Below the pieces are notes generated by a model, which ran no database searches, had not been told where the DNA came from, and was given only the letters and a program-made list of their open reading frames with translations. The translations under genes and the position numbers were made by a program. A stretch of 64,000 bases of DNA from Liolophura sinensis (lineage: Eukaryota > Mollusca > Polyplacophora > Chitonida > Chitonidae): contig NC_088297.1 of NCBI RefSeq assembly GCF_032854445.1, positions 2,337,403 through 2,401,402 of the forward strand. The letters run 5' to 3'. Below are positions 33,438 to 45,862 of this stretch, in pieces (position 1 is the first letter of the stretch; each line of letters starts with the position of its first letter).

Positions 33438-33664
33438 GGGGCCCGTATTTATCAAGCAACTTAAGACTTAAGTTATGAATCGTCAGTGCTTGAAAAGCCA
33501 AACTCAGACCAGGAAAGAACTCAAACTGTGGTGGGTTCATTTCTCTGGTTGGTATATTGTTCTGCCGTTAAGAATCAACTAAATTTCCTAAGGTAAAACA
33601 TTTTAATTGCAGCTGTGTTTGAAATTCTGAATTATGCCTTAAGACGTTTGATAAACACGGTCCC
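33438..33664. mobile_element. MITE with GGG(C/A)CCGTRTTTATCAA-type ends
   Basis: The left end 'ggggcccgtatttatcaagc' and the right end 'cgtttgataaacacggtccc' are inverted copies, both followed inward by CTTAAG-rich text. The duplicate lies at 42344-42570, and related copies at 59694-60283. Confidence 0.75.
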
Positions 33665-33943
33665 TTGCATCGGGTATGCTTAGTCCAGCATTAAATGTCT
33701 AGTTTATATCGGTATTAAATATCAAAGACAACAGGATAAAAGATAAAACGAACTCCAACATTCGTATACCACTTGTAATGCTATGTGTATGAGAATCAAT
33801 TCCATGCCCACATAACCAGTGATACTACAGTTTTTCATCAAATATGTAAACGATGCTTGACACTTGGAAAATCAGTCGTCGTTCATTCCGAGCATACCGC
33901 AACTGTCCACGTAAATCGAAGTGTACTTGCTACTGCGGGGGAT

Positions 33944-33963
33944 GGGGGGGGGGGGGGGGGGGG
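33944..33963 (+). repeat. Poly-G run of 20
   Basis: Twenty consecutive G; the paralogous site (about 42841-42858) is a shorter, interrupted G run. It is a likely site of length instability or base-calling error. Confidence 0.9.
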
Positions 33964-34590
33964 CACAATCTGTTTTTGCTTCGCATAGCATATATTTACT
34001 TTTACCGGAATGCCAACGTACAAAATCGCATTACAAACAGCGAAAATGAAAACCTACTTATTACAGAAGTACAAGTACACTATGAGTACTAAATTCTAAA
34101 CTGTGTGGCATTTCTCGGCCGATAAAATAGTACACCTATTCAACACAAATGAATTTTATTTACAACGACATTTAGGTTACTCTCTGCTTCATGTGGGTAC
34201 AGCCTCGTTTTCAGTCCGGTAACGTCAAGAAGTTCGCCAGGTGTACTGACGTTACTTCGGGTTTCTTTGCCCAAATATTTTTCGAAATATATATTACAAA
34301 AGTTTACACTGGACCTCTGTTCTAGAATTCCGCTGTGCCAAACGTCAAAAGAGCGTGTGCATTGCAGAAATCATGCCGTCATAGCAAAGTGTTAAGCACA
34401 AATGGTACATGGTTTTAATTACCAGCAAACGCAGTTCTCTCTGTGCGTCACATTTCTGTAGACCAGCTAAAGATATTTACTTAACGTCATTTCAACTGCC
34501 ATAATAGCCAACACCGTATAAGTATGGCAATTATACTTAGGGGTAACCTTACGCACAGTTTGTGAGACGTAATCATGGCAACCAGGTTGG

Positions 34591-34790
34591 TCATCGCTTG
34601 TGTTTGGCGGCCATATGGTCTTTGTAACAGTCCGAACGGAGGAACTGTTTCTCGCACTCCTAGCACGTCTTGGCGTTTGTTGACGTCTTAGGTTTATGAA
34701 CACGTTCATGGCGTCGTAAGTTTGTTTTCAGAGTAAAAGTCTTACCACAAACCTGGCAGGAAAACTTTGCCCGAGCGAAACTACCCATAC
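34591..34790 (-). pseudogene. Paired C2H2 zinc-finger terminal exon Z3 (duplicate of Z1) with a premature stop
   Basis: Same acceptor and phase-1 entry as Z1. Finger 1 (CQVCGKTF...HERVH) is intact. In finger 2 the codon after the first Cys is TAG (34660-34662) where Z1 has GAG, so the product ends after finger 1. Downstream the sequence still encodes 'CYKDHMAAKHKR' without Z1's frameshift. Confidence 0.75.
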
Positions 34791-35163
34791 CTACAATAAA
34801 GCAGAAAGACAAAACAATGAGCAGTCTTAAAACCTCTGTGTTTTTGTACTTATCACTTACAAGAAGACATATTTTCTTCATTTTTGAAAGCAATAATTTC
34901 GCTGACAAAAGAACCCATTGGAAGTGTAGTATACAAAAACAATTACCTCTGCATTCTCATTTAAGATACTGTGGCTATGCATATAGCTTTTTTCAATTTA
35001 CATATCGATTGAATTGGAAAAGGAGCTAAGAGATCAACAAAACTGCACTGCAGAAAGTCCGAAGGTTCTCTGGTTCATTCCCCCAACCAGAGATTTGATA
35101 TACCTTCTTAACGAGGATCTGGTTGTTCAAAACTTTCTAAAGGCCTTATGTCAGGCTTAACCT

Positions 35164-35327
35164 TTATTTGACGCTAGTTGTGGGGTCACTCTGTTGAGAA
35201 TCCGTAATTTCTAACTCGGGAAAGTGCGATAGCCGTACTTTCCTTAATTTGCCTTGGCCATGTCGCCACACATAAAGAACTAAAACAGCCAGTGCTATCT
35301 GCGCGCTCAGTATCCCCACTCTCATCG
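35164..35327 (-). CDS. Phase-1 terminal exon with transmembrane segment (copy 2)
   Basis: Duplicate of 26183-26346: same length (164 nt), acceptor TTGTGTTTAG, same hydrophobic helix, AATAAA at the stop. Two amino-acid differences (D to G after the helix, E to Q near the end) and no frame damage. Confidence 0.45.
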
Positions 35328-36544
35328 CTAAACACAAAAAATCGTTTATTATGTGGCACTAATGCAACCGTTTAGGTGGGAGAAAGACCTGGTAACTGTA
35401 CATTCCTGGAGAATAAGTCACGTTGAGTCCCCGGTGCTTTGCGCCTCGTACTTTCTTATTGAGAAATGTAGTGCAGCTCGACAATTCTCCACACCGCCCA
35501 ATCTTCAATTTTGTATTAAGCACAGAAAATAATAAAGATCTGTAACTGTATATGAAATACATATGAATTAAATCTGCTGCTTTAACACGTGTGCTTTTCA
35601 CAACTGCACGTACACTGAATGCTGAACTTCGCTAAACTCTTCTCCATATAATATAATACCGGTATAAAGGCTTATACCCTTTTCAATACCATGTTCATTT
35701 TAGACACAGTATTTACACAAGCTTAAATCTCAAGGGACAAATTTTTAACTCTGATATGTGAGCTCCGGAAGACACGCCAGTAAAACCACATATGAAGTTT
35801 CATTGCATTTTACTCCATGGTTATGGACAGATAATGCCGTTGATTTGAACATGAACTCTGTTCTGAGAAAATAGATTTTGATCGAAAACCAGTTATACAA
35901 AGTCTGGTGCGATATGGGTGTAGGGTGAAGAGGAACCAGTAAATTCATACACAAACTTTCACTGAATTTAGCTGCCTGGTTTTGGATATATAGAATGTTG
36001 AAAAAGGTAAACGAGCCAAATGTGAACTTTAAGACCCACACGCTGAATCTGGATCTGTAGCTTTGGAGATATACAACGTTCTATGGTAAGTATGAATTCT
36101 GAGCTCAGAGTGGAGAACAAATGTTAGTTGAAATACCATGCATAAAAGCTGCCAATGGATCCCGGCATAAACTGTCATTGATAATGGATCTGTAGTTTTG
36201 GAGATACAACAATACAGGTTTGAAACCTGTCCATAGACAGTGGGTCATTTGCTTATTAGTCTAATTGGTTTCTAAGGCCATACTGAAGAATGTTTCATTT
36301 TAATCCGCTACGGCGGTCACGTTTTTATCTGTGGACGAAATTTATTTGCGATGTTCACTAATACGTCTGAGGATAACGATTCATTGAATTTGGCTGAATA
36401 ATTTTGTGTACACATGTACAACAAACAAAACAAAAGCACATCTTTACTGTATACTCTATTTATGTCACGTCAAGAAGCCACCCAACCCAGAGCCACACAG
36501 AATGCTCTAAACAGATCTACATGTACGCAGATTCATATTTGGCA

Positions 36545-36752
36545 GTCCGCGCTGGCTCAGTAATCTAATGCATTGGATCAGTCACACGCTCAAATCCATC
36601 TAGTGACGGTTCGGCTGCGGCATTCAGTCAAGCAGGTTTGTAAGGTACCTGACAAACGGCGGTAGATAACTGCGATCACTCCAGTTTCCACCACTCATAA
36701 ACCTGTCAGTAGTCATATATGTGGAGAGTTTTCTGGTCTACACCAATCAAAT
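36545..36752 (+). mobile_element. SINE-like element, family 3 (duplicate)
   Basis: Paralogue of 27555-27765 with a few substitutions, carried by the segmental duplication. Confidence 0.6.
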
Positions 36753-37090
36753 AGCCTAAGAAAGATCATATCTACTGCCGTAACGAACGAAAAGGACGTC
36801 TTCCTACGTCACTTCATCTGTTTAATGCAATCGGATATTTAACGCAATTAAAGTGCAAAATTCTTTGCCTGTTGTGGACAATTCTAGAACGCGACCGGAT
36901 GTGAGGTGATAGTGAGATGGATATTATCTTGGGTAAAGACGGATAAATTGATAACTCTATGTGATAAAGTTAAAGGGCTGCATATTTGTCTATTTTGTAA
37001 TGCACATTCTTATTTCGTGAAGAAAAAAGTTGTACATACGTTATCAAAAGATAATGCGTTGAATAGATTACACTCAAAAACATAATATGT

Positions 37091-38010
37091 GAATTTTACC
37101 CCTGCACAGAAAGCCTATTGTCTGAGTGATGCTAGAATGTATCCTGCAATTGTAACAGACTATTCTGTTAACACATAACACATGTATTCTATTAATTTTA
37201 CCCCTGCACAGAAAGCCTATTGTCTGAGTGATGCTAGAATGTATTCTGCAATTGTAACAGATTATTCTGTTAAATATAACACATGTATTCTATTAATTTT
37301 ACCCCTGCACAGAAAGCCTATTGTCTGAGTGATGCTAGAATGTATTCTGCAATTGTAACAGATTATTCTGTTAAATATAACACATGTATTCTATTAATTT
37401 TACCCCTGCACAGAAAGCCTATTGTCTGAGTGATGCTAGAATGTATCCTGCAATTGTAACAGACTATTCTGTTAACACATAACACATGTATTCTATTAAT
37501 TTTACCCCTGCACAGAAAGCCTATTGTCTGAGTGATGCTAGAATGTATTCTGCAATTGTAACAGATTATTCTGTTAAATATAACACATGTATTCTATTAA
37601 TTTTACCCCTGCACAGAAAGCCTATTGTCTGAGTGATGCTAGAATGTATTCTGCAATTGTAACAGATTATTCTGTTAAATATAACACATGTATTCTATTA
37701 ATTTTACCCCTGCACAGAAAGCCTATTGTCTGAGTGATGCTAGAATGTATTCTGCAATTGTAACACATTATTCTGTTAAATATAAATCATGTATTCTATT
37801 AATTTTACCCCTGCACAGAAAGCCTATTGTCTGAGTGATGGTAGAATGTATTCTGCAATTGTAACAGATTATTCTGTTAAATATAACACATGTATTCGAT
37901 TAATTTTACCCCTGCACAGAAAGCCTATTGTCTGAGTGATGCTAGAATGTATTCTGCAATTGTAACAGATTATTCTGTTAACACATAACACATGTATAAC
38001 ACATGTATTC
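37091..38010. repeat. MITE-derived ~101-bp tandem array, nine units (copy 2)
   Basis: 'attttacccctgcacagaaa' recurs at about 37093, 37195, 37296, 37397, 37499, 37600, 37701, 37802 and 37903. Two unit types alternate: 'aacagattattctgttaaat' and 'aacagactattctgttaaca'. Copy 1 has three units. Confidence 0.9.
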
Positions 38011-39145
38011 TGTTAATTCAACATAAAGATTCTATTTAAACTAACAGGATATTATATTGAGTTTAACACACTATTTTGTTAAAAGACCAATGATAGAATA
38101 AGTTTTTGAGTGTACTTGCAGAACGAACTTCACTTCCAAAGGTGAATTTTACAACCACCAGGATTGCAAGAAGTCGCGCAGTTGATTTAAAGATGCAAAC
38201 ATTTGTTACAGTAGAACTGCGTTACGTAATTATCCGTACTATATCGGGACCTGCATGTCACGTGTTTAGCGAAATTGCCCGATGTGCTCAATAAATTAAT
38301 AATTTAAGTTATTGTGAGCTGTAACAACGACTAAGGCCTTTCCTGGGTTACGCGTTTGCTCCATGTTGTTTCCCGGGAACATGAACAGAAAGTCTGTAGT
38401 CTGAGTGATGCTAGAGAGGCTCACTCTCAGGCTTCTCTTCGGTAGGACAGCTTAAATCCGAGTGTCACCAAGAATCAGCAAAATTGTTTTTTTTTTGTGT
38501 GTAGGCTACCAGATCTGACTAGTGAGAATGGACTGAATCAGTCTCTAGTCTTTGCTATTTTTATCTAAAAGCTAACATCAATACGTCTATAAACATGGAT
38601 ATAAAGATTATTAATGTCAAGAAGTTAGTTAACATCACTCAGACTGCACTGGAAATACAACACCGTGGAAAAAGATGTGAAGTGTAGGCAACCTTCCTAA
38701 GAAATATAATTCGAAACACTCGTTTGTTAAGAATATATTTTACAGAATTAAAAACAGTCAACCTTTATAAAATTTAAATTGAGTTAAAAGAAAAGAACAC
38801 ATTTATACAACTTATACCTTAAATGAAACCTTAAAAAAAACATTTTTTTTGAGTATTTAACAGTTAAACATCAAAGGCTCAGAAGTTTCCTTTACACCGC
38901 CATTTGAACAGATTACATACGTCACCCGGCTTAGCTTTGCCCAGTAGACGATCAGGACATGGCATTCCAGACACAGTTCGGCAGAAAACAGCCACGAATG
39001 TGGGCATGATGTGATCCTCTAGTACATCCCAAACTCTTCCTTTTTAGAGTTGGCTTTCACAGGACTTACAATCCACGGTTATCACGATATACGTACGCAT
39101 TTAGCTCAGACCGGAAATGCACATTAATCATATGCGGGAGGAAAA

Positions 39146-39253
39146 CCTTAAGCACCTTGACGTGTTAATGAATATTCAAGAAGAAAGGCGGCTTGTCCCA
39201 TGAAAGGACTCCTTTCTTCTTGAGAATTCATTAACACGTCAATGTGCTTAAGG
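39146..39253. ncRNA. Near-perfect 43-bp hairpin (copy 2)
   Basis: Identical to 30243-30350. Arms 39146-39188 and 39211-39253. Confidence 0.4.
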
Positions 39254-40404
39254 CTTAAATTTAAGGTTTTAAAACATGGCGGGACTTCAATGTACCTCGA
39301 ATCGGTGGATTTTATAGAAAATGACAATGTATAAAAAGTTTTTTCTCTCTTGCGAATACTTTATCCCCCCTCTCCACCCCACATAAAAAAAACAAAAAAA
39401 AAACAAACAAACAACAGAATTCCGCACATTTTGTATAGCTCTTTCATTTAATGAATAGTTTGTATAAATGTGTTCATTTCTTTTAATAAACCATGCACAT
39501 TGGCCATACAGAATCTAATAATAAAACATGCTTTTTCTAGTTTCAGCGGATTATTTGTGGTAGATTAGCTATACAATATGTCTGTAACCATTATGACATT
39601 CTACATTATACATCGCACATATAATATTATAAACACAATTTGTTTAATGTTAGATGATTACATTTACATCCATGACAACAGCTATCGGTTAATGCTGTAG
39701 TCCTCCGCACACCAAAGAACATACCAGAGTATTACTTCTGCATGATAAAACTGGCTGTATGGTAAACCTTGCAATTCTGAATACAAGCAAATCGACTGTC
39801 ACTAATAGTTTAAACATGTACCGCGCAAAATACACCGACATGTTGATTAGTGAGGAAATAAGTATATAATATAAAACTGAAAAGCTTGTTTCCTTTCACC
39901 GTTATCTTTGTCTGCCAAACGTTGTTTGTGGGTATTTGACAAAAGTGAATACCCAAGCATTACAGTGTGACATTGAGACTTTTATCAAACAGTCATAATG
40001 AACTATAAAACCGAAACACAGTTCAAGAGAATTAATACAGTATTTACTAGTGTTATGTAAGCTTTTGTGAATGTGTTAAAATATCAAGATTTTTGGCGAA
40101 ACATCAAAGCAGGTTTCTACATATCTTTATACATTTATATGGTAGAGGAAAGAGAACTGCCGCGAAGCAACAAGCCTCCTTACATGAAGGACCTCGCACA
40201 TAAATTAAAAGCGGTATATGATTAACTGCTGTGCTGGTACGAAAAGTACCAAATTTCCTTGGAACTTCTTTACCTATTGTCTCAAACGAAATGGTTCATT
40301 CAAGACAGAATAATAGGTTCATTTAAGAAAAAAAAATTAGCTTCACTCAGTACTGAGGAATGGGTCCTCTGAAAAAAGCCGAATATACGTTATGATTATT
40401 TATT

Positions 40405-40590
40405 TGCATGTATTTGATTTGTGTTTTACACCAAATTCAAGAATACCATTATATGGTCGGAGAAAACCGGGCCAAGGGAAACCCATGAAAATCCGCAGGC
40501 TTATGTCAGATCTTCCTAAGTAGCATGTACTGGACTGGAACTAACAGCGATCAATTGGTGAGAAGCTGCTGGGCAACAGAGGCCCCTTAA
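40405..40590 (-). mobile_element. Old family-1 SINE remnant (duplicate)
   Basis: Paralogue of 31506-31685. Confidence 0.75.
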
Positions 40591-41600
40591 AACTAATAGT
40601 TTTCCTCAAAATTTTCACTGAAACAGTTCTCTCAAAATAAACGAATATGTTCACTGAGCATTAGCGAATACTTACTCTCTAACAAAAGGAATTTGCGTTC
40701 ACTGAACATTAAAGAATAGGTCATCTCAAAACAAACGAACAAGCTGACTAAATATTAACGAACAGCTACACTCCAAACAAAGGAATCAACGCTCACAGAA
40801 TATTAAGGGGTAGGTTAACTCAAAATAAACTAACAGCTTCCCTGAGTATTAAAGTAAAAGAAAGCTACACTATAAAGTAAGGTACATTATACATACAAGT
40901 GAAAACTATGAGTAAAAATACTTTCGTTTATATTTTTTAAGAGTAAAGGTATTCCCATATTTTAATTCATGGGTGGTCTATATGGTAGCTAGGAACTCTG
41001 ACGTCACATCACCATTTTTCCTGATGTTCACCAGCAGAAATGAGTCATTATTTCAGTTATCGTTTAGTAATGGGTAAAAAGAGCTATTCCAACATCCAGT
41101 GTCATACCTAGGGTTGGATAAACTTCCTTTGGCGTCAGAGTTCCTAACCGCTGATAGGATGGTTAATAAAGCCCACCGTAGAATTCAAACGTTTGAGCTC
41201 CTTAACTTTCTTCAAACAAGTTAAAAAAAATAAAAAATAAAAGCACATTCATGCATAGTTTTCAGTGATCTATTAAGAGATGTCTGCTTCGATTTTCAGA
41301 GGTTTTTTTCCTTTAAAGAACAGTTACACTCCAATTAAAGGATTCAAGTTTCACTCAGCATTTAGGAATAGGCTGGACTACGTAATATCAAACAATTAAA
41401 ATAAAACGAATCACGGCATAATCTGTGCAGGGGTAAGTATTAATAAAAAGTTTAGTTTAAAAATATAACATGGAAAATTACAAATGCAACACCTTGACAA
41501 TCATTGGGTAAGAAGTACAGAAAAGTCGTCTTAGCACACTCGGTCGTCAATTTCGTTACCAACAGGTATTCTCGTTTAGGCCGCTTTAACCTGCCAAAGG

Positions 41601-41809
41601 TCATCGCCGGGCATGTCGGTGCTTGGCGATCATGTGATCTTTATAAGTGTCAGGACGGAAAAACTCCCTCCCGCTTTCCTCGCACGTGAGCACGTTCGCT
41701 GACGTCTTTGGCTCGTGAATACGTTGATGACGTCGCAGGTTTTGCTTAAGAGTGAAACTTTTGCCACAGAAATGGCAGGAAAATTGTGTCCGAGAATGAC
41801 TACGAACAT
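41601..41809 (-). CDS. Paired C2H2 zinc-finger terminal exon Z4 (duplicate of Z2), finger 2 missing a zinc ligand
   Basis: Open from acceptor to TGA like Z2. Finger 1 is intact. Finger 2 reads CEESGREFF instead of CEECGREFF: one base change turns the second zinc-binding Cys into Ser, which should prevent folding of this finger. Phase-1 entry is kept. Confidence 0.7.
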
Positions 41810-42343
41810 CTGTAAAATACACAGAAAGAAAAAAAATTATCTTTTGTTAAAATTTTGGTTACAATGTCTAAAATGTGGTACATCGGAATATGTAGAATAA
41901 TTAACATGGGAGTCTTAAACAAGAAAGACACGCATGGGAATCTGCACACAAACAATACAAAAAAAAAATATCGCAAACGTGATAAATACTGCCGCAAGTA
42001 GGGCCAACAACAACACAGTCTTAAAAGTTTGCATGTACGTTTCGTACGTCGTACCTCACAATTTGTAGTCATATGGGGACGAAGAGTTATTAAGTAAGTT
42101 TCCATATAATGTGTCTTTGTATGGCAGTGCGAGTCTATGTCACTGAGTCCTTGCCGCCACTGAAGTATCTTGCCGAAGACACCAGACATGACACCACACG
42201 CAGTCACATTATACTAACAACGGTCCGGTCAATCTTGTAATGTTTTTAGTCCCCAAGTTGTGAGTGCCAAGCGAGGCAGTCTTCAAATCAAGCACTTGCA
42301 ATTCATGACTTGAGTCTGAACTTGATAAACAGTATGCGTACAA

Positions 42344-42570
42344 GGGGCCCGTATTTATCAAGCAACTTAAGACTTAAGTTATGAATCGTCAGTGCTTGAA
42401 AAGCCAAACTCAGACCAGGAAAGAACTCAAACTGTGGTGGGTTCATTTCTCTGGTTGGTATATTGTTCTGCCGTAAAGAATCAACTAAATTTCCTAAGGT
42501 AAAACATTTTAATTGCAGCTGTGTTTGAAATTCTGAATTATGCCTTAAGACGTTTGATAAACACGGTCCC
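42344..42570. mobile_element. MITE (duplicate of 33438-33664)
   Basis: Same inverted ends ('ggggcccgtatttatcaagc' and 'ttgataaacacggtccc'). Confidence 0.75.
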
Positions 42571-43273
42571 TTGCATCGGGTATGCTTAGTCTAGCAATAA
42601 ATGTCTAGTTTATATCGGTATTAAATATCAAAGACAACAGGATAAAAGATAAAACGAACTCCAACATTCGTATACCACTTGTAATGCTATGTGTATGAGA
42701 ATCAATTCCATGCCCACATAACTAGTGATACTACAGTTTTTCATCATACATGTAAACGATGCTTGACACTTGGAAAATCAGTTGTCGTTCATTCCGAGCA
42801 TACCGCAACTGTCCACGTAAATCGAAGTGTATTTGCTACTGGGGGGGATTGGGGGGGGACCACAATCTGTTTTTGCTTCGCATAGCATATATTTACTTTT
42901 ACCGGAATGCCAACGTACAAAATCGCATTACAAACAGCGAAAATGAAAACCTACTTATTACAGAAATACAAGCACATTATGAGTACTAAATTCTAAACTG
43001 TGTGGCATTTCTCGGCCGATAAAATAGTACACCTATTCAACACAAATGAATTTTATTTACAACGACATTTAGGTCACTCTCTGCTTCATGTGGATACAGC
43101 CTCGTTTTCAGTCCGGTAACGTCAAGAAGTTCGCCAGGTGTACTGACGTTACTTCGGGTTTCTTTGCCCAAAATGAACGCCGTTCTCTATGTGAAATATT
43201 TTGGAATCCGCTATTAAAAATGCTCTGAGTGGCTGTAATCAAAGGGGTTTGGTACATCTCTCCTTCACATCTA

Positions 43274-43482
43274 TCACCGCAATGACTGTTTATGTCTTGT
43301 TTTTAAATGCTTGCGGTAGTTGTCCTTTCGTCGAAACACTCTCCCACAAATATGACATGTGTACAAGTTGCATGACGTCATCGGCGCGTGAATCGTACGT
43401 TGATGACGGAATAGGCTTGTTCTTAGAGTGAAGGATTTCCCACATGTATTGCAGAGAAAGTAGGGTGCAGATGGCGCCTGCG
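43274..43482 (-). CDS. Paired C2H2 zinc-finger terminal exon Z5, intact and outside the duplication
   Basis: The acceptor GATCGTGTTACAG is followed by CG (phase 1), then QAPSAPYFLCNTCGKSFTLR. Finger 1 is C-x2-C-x12-H-x4-H (CNTCGKSF...HQRTIH); finger 2 is C-x2-C-x12-H-x4-H (CHICGRVFRRKDNYRKHLKTRH). It ends KQSLR and TGA at 43274-43276. It has the same 209-nt length as Z2 but clearly diverged sequence, so it is an older family member. It lies 5' of all other exons of this series on the minus strand. Confidence 0.7.
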
Positions 43483-43499
43483 CTGTAACACGATCTAAA

Positions 43500-44560
43500 A
43501 CAAGTATAAACAGGGATCGTTCGTAAGAAAACTGCCAACGTTTTGGATAGAATTCCTGGAATTTTGGAATTTAAGCCAAGGCAATTTACAACATAACAAG
43601 TACGTGCTAACAAATACGTCCATCGCTCATCCTTTAGCCCCAGAATACAAATACACCACTGGTCTATTTTGTTTCGTCCCCCAAAAAACGGACACAGCAT
43701 AGTTACATTCTCATCATGTTTATATTCTTGTTAATATCCTTCTGGTGACATTCGCACCATATCTTACAGCGAAATCGTCAAATGTACAAAAAATACATTT
43801 TAAAGAAGTATAAATGATGGGTAGTAGCTTTGTAAGCCAGAACTCTGTTTCGAGAGGTGCATCAAGAATTGAGCGCATGCTCAGAACATGTCATGCGGGT
43901 GACAGACAAAAGCACAAATCTGTTTACGGCTGTTTTGCAAATTGAGATGATTTTGGCGAGTATTTTAGTATTTAGATGAGTTAAAATATTTTATATGTCT
44001 TTTTCGACTCGAAACTATGTTTTGGAAACCCCTTGTACAAAACTGTTTAAAAGCAATTTGGGACGGCTTTGATAAGCAGGTCAGTGAGGACACAAAGATT
44101 ACCTTATAGTGCGCAAAATTTGTCAAATTTACCGAGGTTTACAAAAATTTAAGACACAATAAAAATATATGAAAATATAAATATCACTGCTTATTTTCTC
44201 GTAAAGGTTTTGTGGTCTACCAAAACGATGTTGTCTATTTTGAGGCGACATCCTTTCCGTGAGAACTCATTCAGTCTTTCACTGGGTTTCGAATACGTAG
44301 CCATTAATAAACACTAGATGTTTTGAGTTTCCACTTCGTCTTGTTCAGTTTATCCCTTTGCAACATTTTCCATATTTCTTAATTTTCTTTCAACAAAATG
44401 TCGCCAAACATAATTTAAATCATCTGTCTATTACAGGTCCATTCACAGGCAGTTACATTCTAAAAATTAATTTTAACAGAAAGTGTTACGAGAAGTTCTC
44501 TGGAGACCACCTGCAACTTCTTTCCACCAGTATGTATACATTAAAAAAAATTACACCTAA
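43500..44560. other. Intergenic, no gene recognised
   Basis: AT-rich. I looked on the minus strand for a constant 5' exon (BTB domain or donor) for the zinc-finger exons and found none. Confidence 0.4.
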
Positions 44561-44564
44561 TTTT

Positions 44565-44763
44565 AACAGATCTGTTGTCTGGGTGATGCTATAATGTATT
44601 CAGTTATTGCACCAGCTTGTTCTGTTAGATATAACAATCATATTCTATTAATTCAACATAAAGGTTCTATTAGAATAACAGGATATTATGTTGCATATGA
44701 CAGAACATAGTGTTATAATAACAGAATACACTCTAGCATCACGCAGACAACATGCTTTCTGTT
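44565..44763. mobile_element. MITE with ~37-40 bp terminal inverted repeats
   Basis: The left end 'aacagatctgttgtctgggt' then 'gatgctataatgtattc' is the inverse of the right end 'gaatacactctagcatcacg' then 'cagacaacatgctttctgtt'. The interior is AT-rich with no coding. It is the parent type of the arrays at 28098-28440 and 37091-38010. Confidence 0.8.
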
Positions 44764-44778
44764 GATTTATTTATTTAT

Positions 44779-44935
44779 TTATTTCTTGGATTGGTGTTTT
44801 ACGCCGTACTCAAGAATATTTCACTTATACGACGGCGGCCAGCATTATGGTGGGTGGAAACCGGGCACAGCCCAGGGGAAACCCACGACCATCCGCAGGT
44901 TGCTGAATGACCTTCCAACTTACGGCCGGAGAAAA
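44779..44935 (-). mobile_element. Truncated family-1 SINE, minus orientation
   Basis: 'ggattggtgttttacgccgt' through 'accttccaacttacggccgg'; the tRNA-like head is missing. The T-rich left end abuts the MITE. Confidence 0.88.
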
Positions 44936-45862
44936 GTTTTCTGTTGAAATTAACAGATTAATGTTTGAGTTTGAGTGTAATTTTCACTGTGCTTAATGTT
45001 TCTGTTTTTAGACACAACTGAGCACAGATGACGAAGGCGGATACCAAAAGAGGTCCAACAAGATATACCGGATATCAACAGGGGCCAACATGACATATCA
45101 GAGTTTTGCTAAAACTGATATTTAAGCTACTTTTACTGCACAAGCGCACACAAAAGAGTACACTGGTACCAGTATTAACGCGGAAATATATATTGTGAAT
45201 AAAAAAGTTTTTTTCTGAACAAAACAACCTTGACCCAAAGGCCAGGGTTACGCTAATAGCAGTAACAGGATTGAAATAGGAACTGAAGGAATTGTAAATC
45301 TACATTGAAATATAAACTATAATAAAATAATAAGTAATTAGAGTTTAACGCCAGATCGTTATGAAAAGTGTTAGAACTAGATATTAAATGGCAACACCCA
45401 AAAGCAGAACAAAAGCAAAACTTATGCTGTCAGCTAAGTCAGCTGAACAAATCCCATAAAATTCAGTTTAAATCCGAAAAGCATTTTTAAAGCTGAAAAC
45501 CTGGAGCAAAAATAAATACATGCTGATGGACATAGCGGTATAGACATTTGTTTGAATGGATTTGAGCCATCGCATTAAAAACAACCCACACACTTGAAAT
45601 ATAGAGTAATGGTACAGTAGCTGCTCTTGTCACGATGCTTTGGGTTTGACTGTTATCGAGTCGCCACGCAGTACTCAACGGCCATTGGCATGCAGGTTAC
45701 TGATAAACATGACTACTAACATCGTACACAGAATAACGTGATCAAGGTGTATGCTGAATGTATAGGTGGTAAGTGGATCTTTTATAAGCTTCATGTCATA
45801 CCATCAAGCACGATATACTCGTTGTATTGACTGCAGATTGCCACCAGCACGACAATTAAACG

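Larger units (their letters stand above)
25296..34275. repeat. Tandem segmental duplication, copy 1 (~9.0 kb)
   Basis: The text from 'cgaaatatatattacaaaag' (25296) to 'ggtttctttgcccaaa' (about 34273) is repeated in the same order and orientation in the next 8.9 kb with roughly 97-99% identity by eye. Copy 1 has ~450 bp (about 28759-29209) and a SINE (29381-29638) that copy 2 lacks. Confidence 0.93.
34280..43172. repeat. Tandem segmental duplication, copy 2 (~8.9 kb)
   Basis: Direct repeat of 25296-34275. The junction reads 'tttgcccaaatatttttcgaaat'. Copy 2 has nine instead of three units of the ~101-bp array and a small insertion near 36462-36480. After 43172 the sequence diverges ('atgaacgccgttctct'). 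Confidence 0.93.

Noticed and set aside
43290-43700. 136-codon minus-strand frame
   Set aside because: It is a shadow frame over the zinc-finger exon Z5; the real frame shows all eight zinc ligands.
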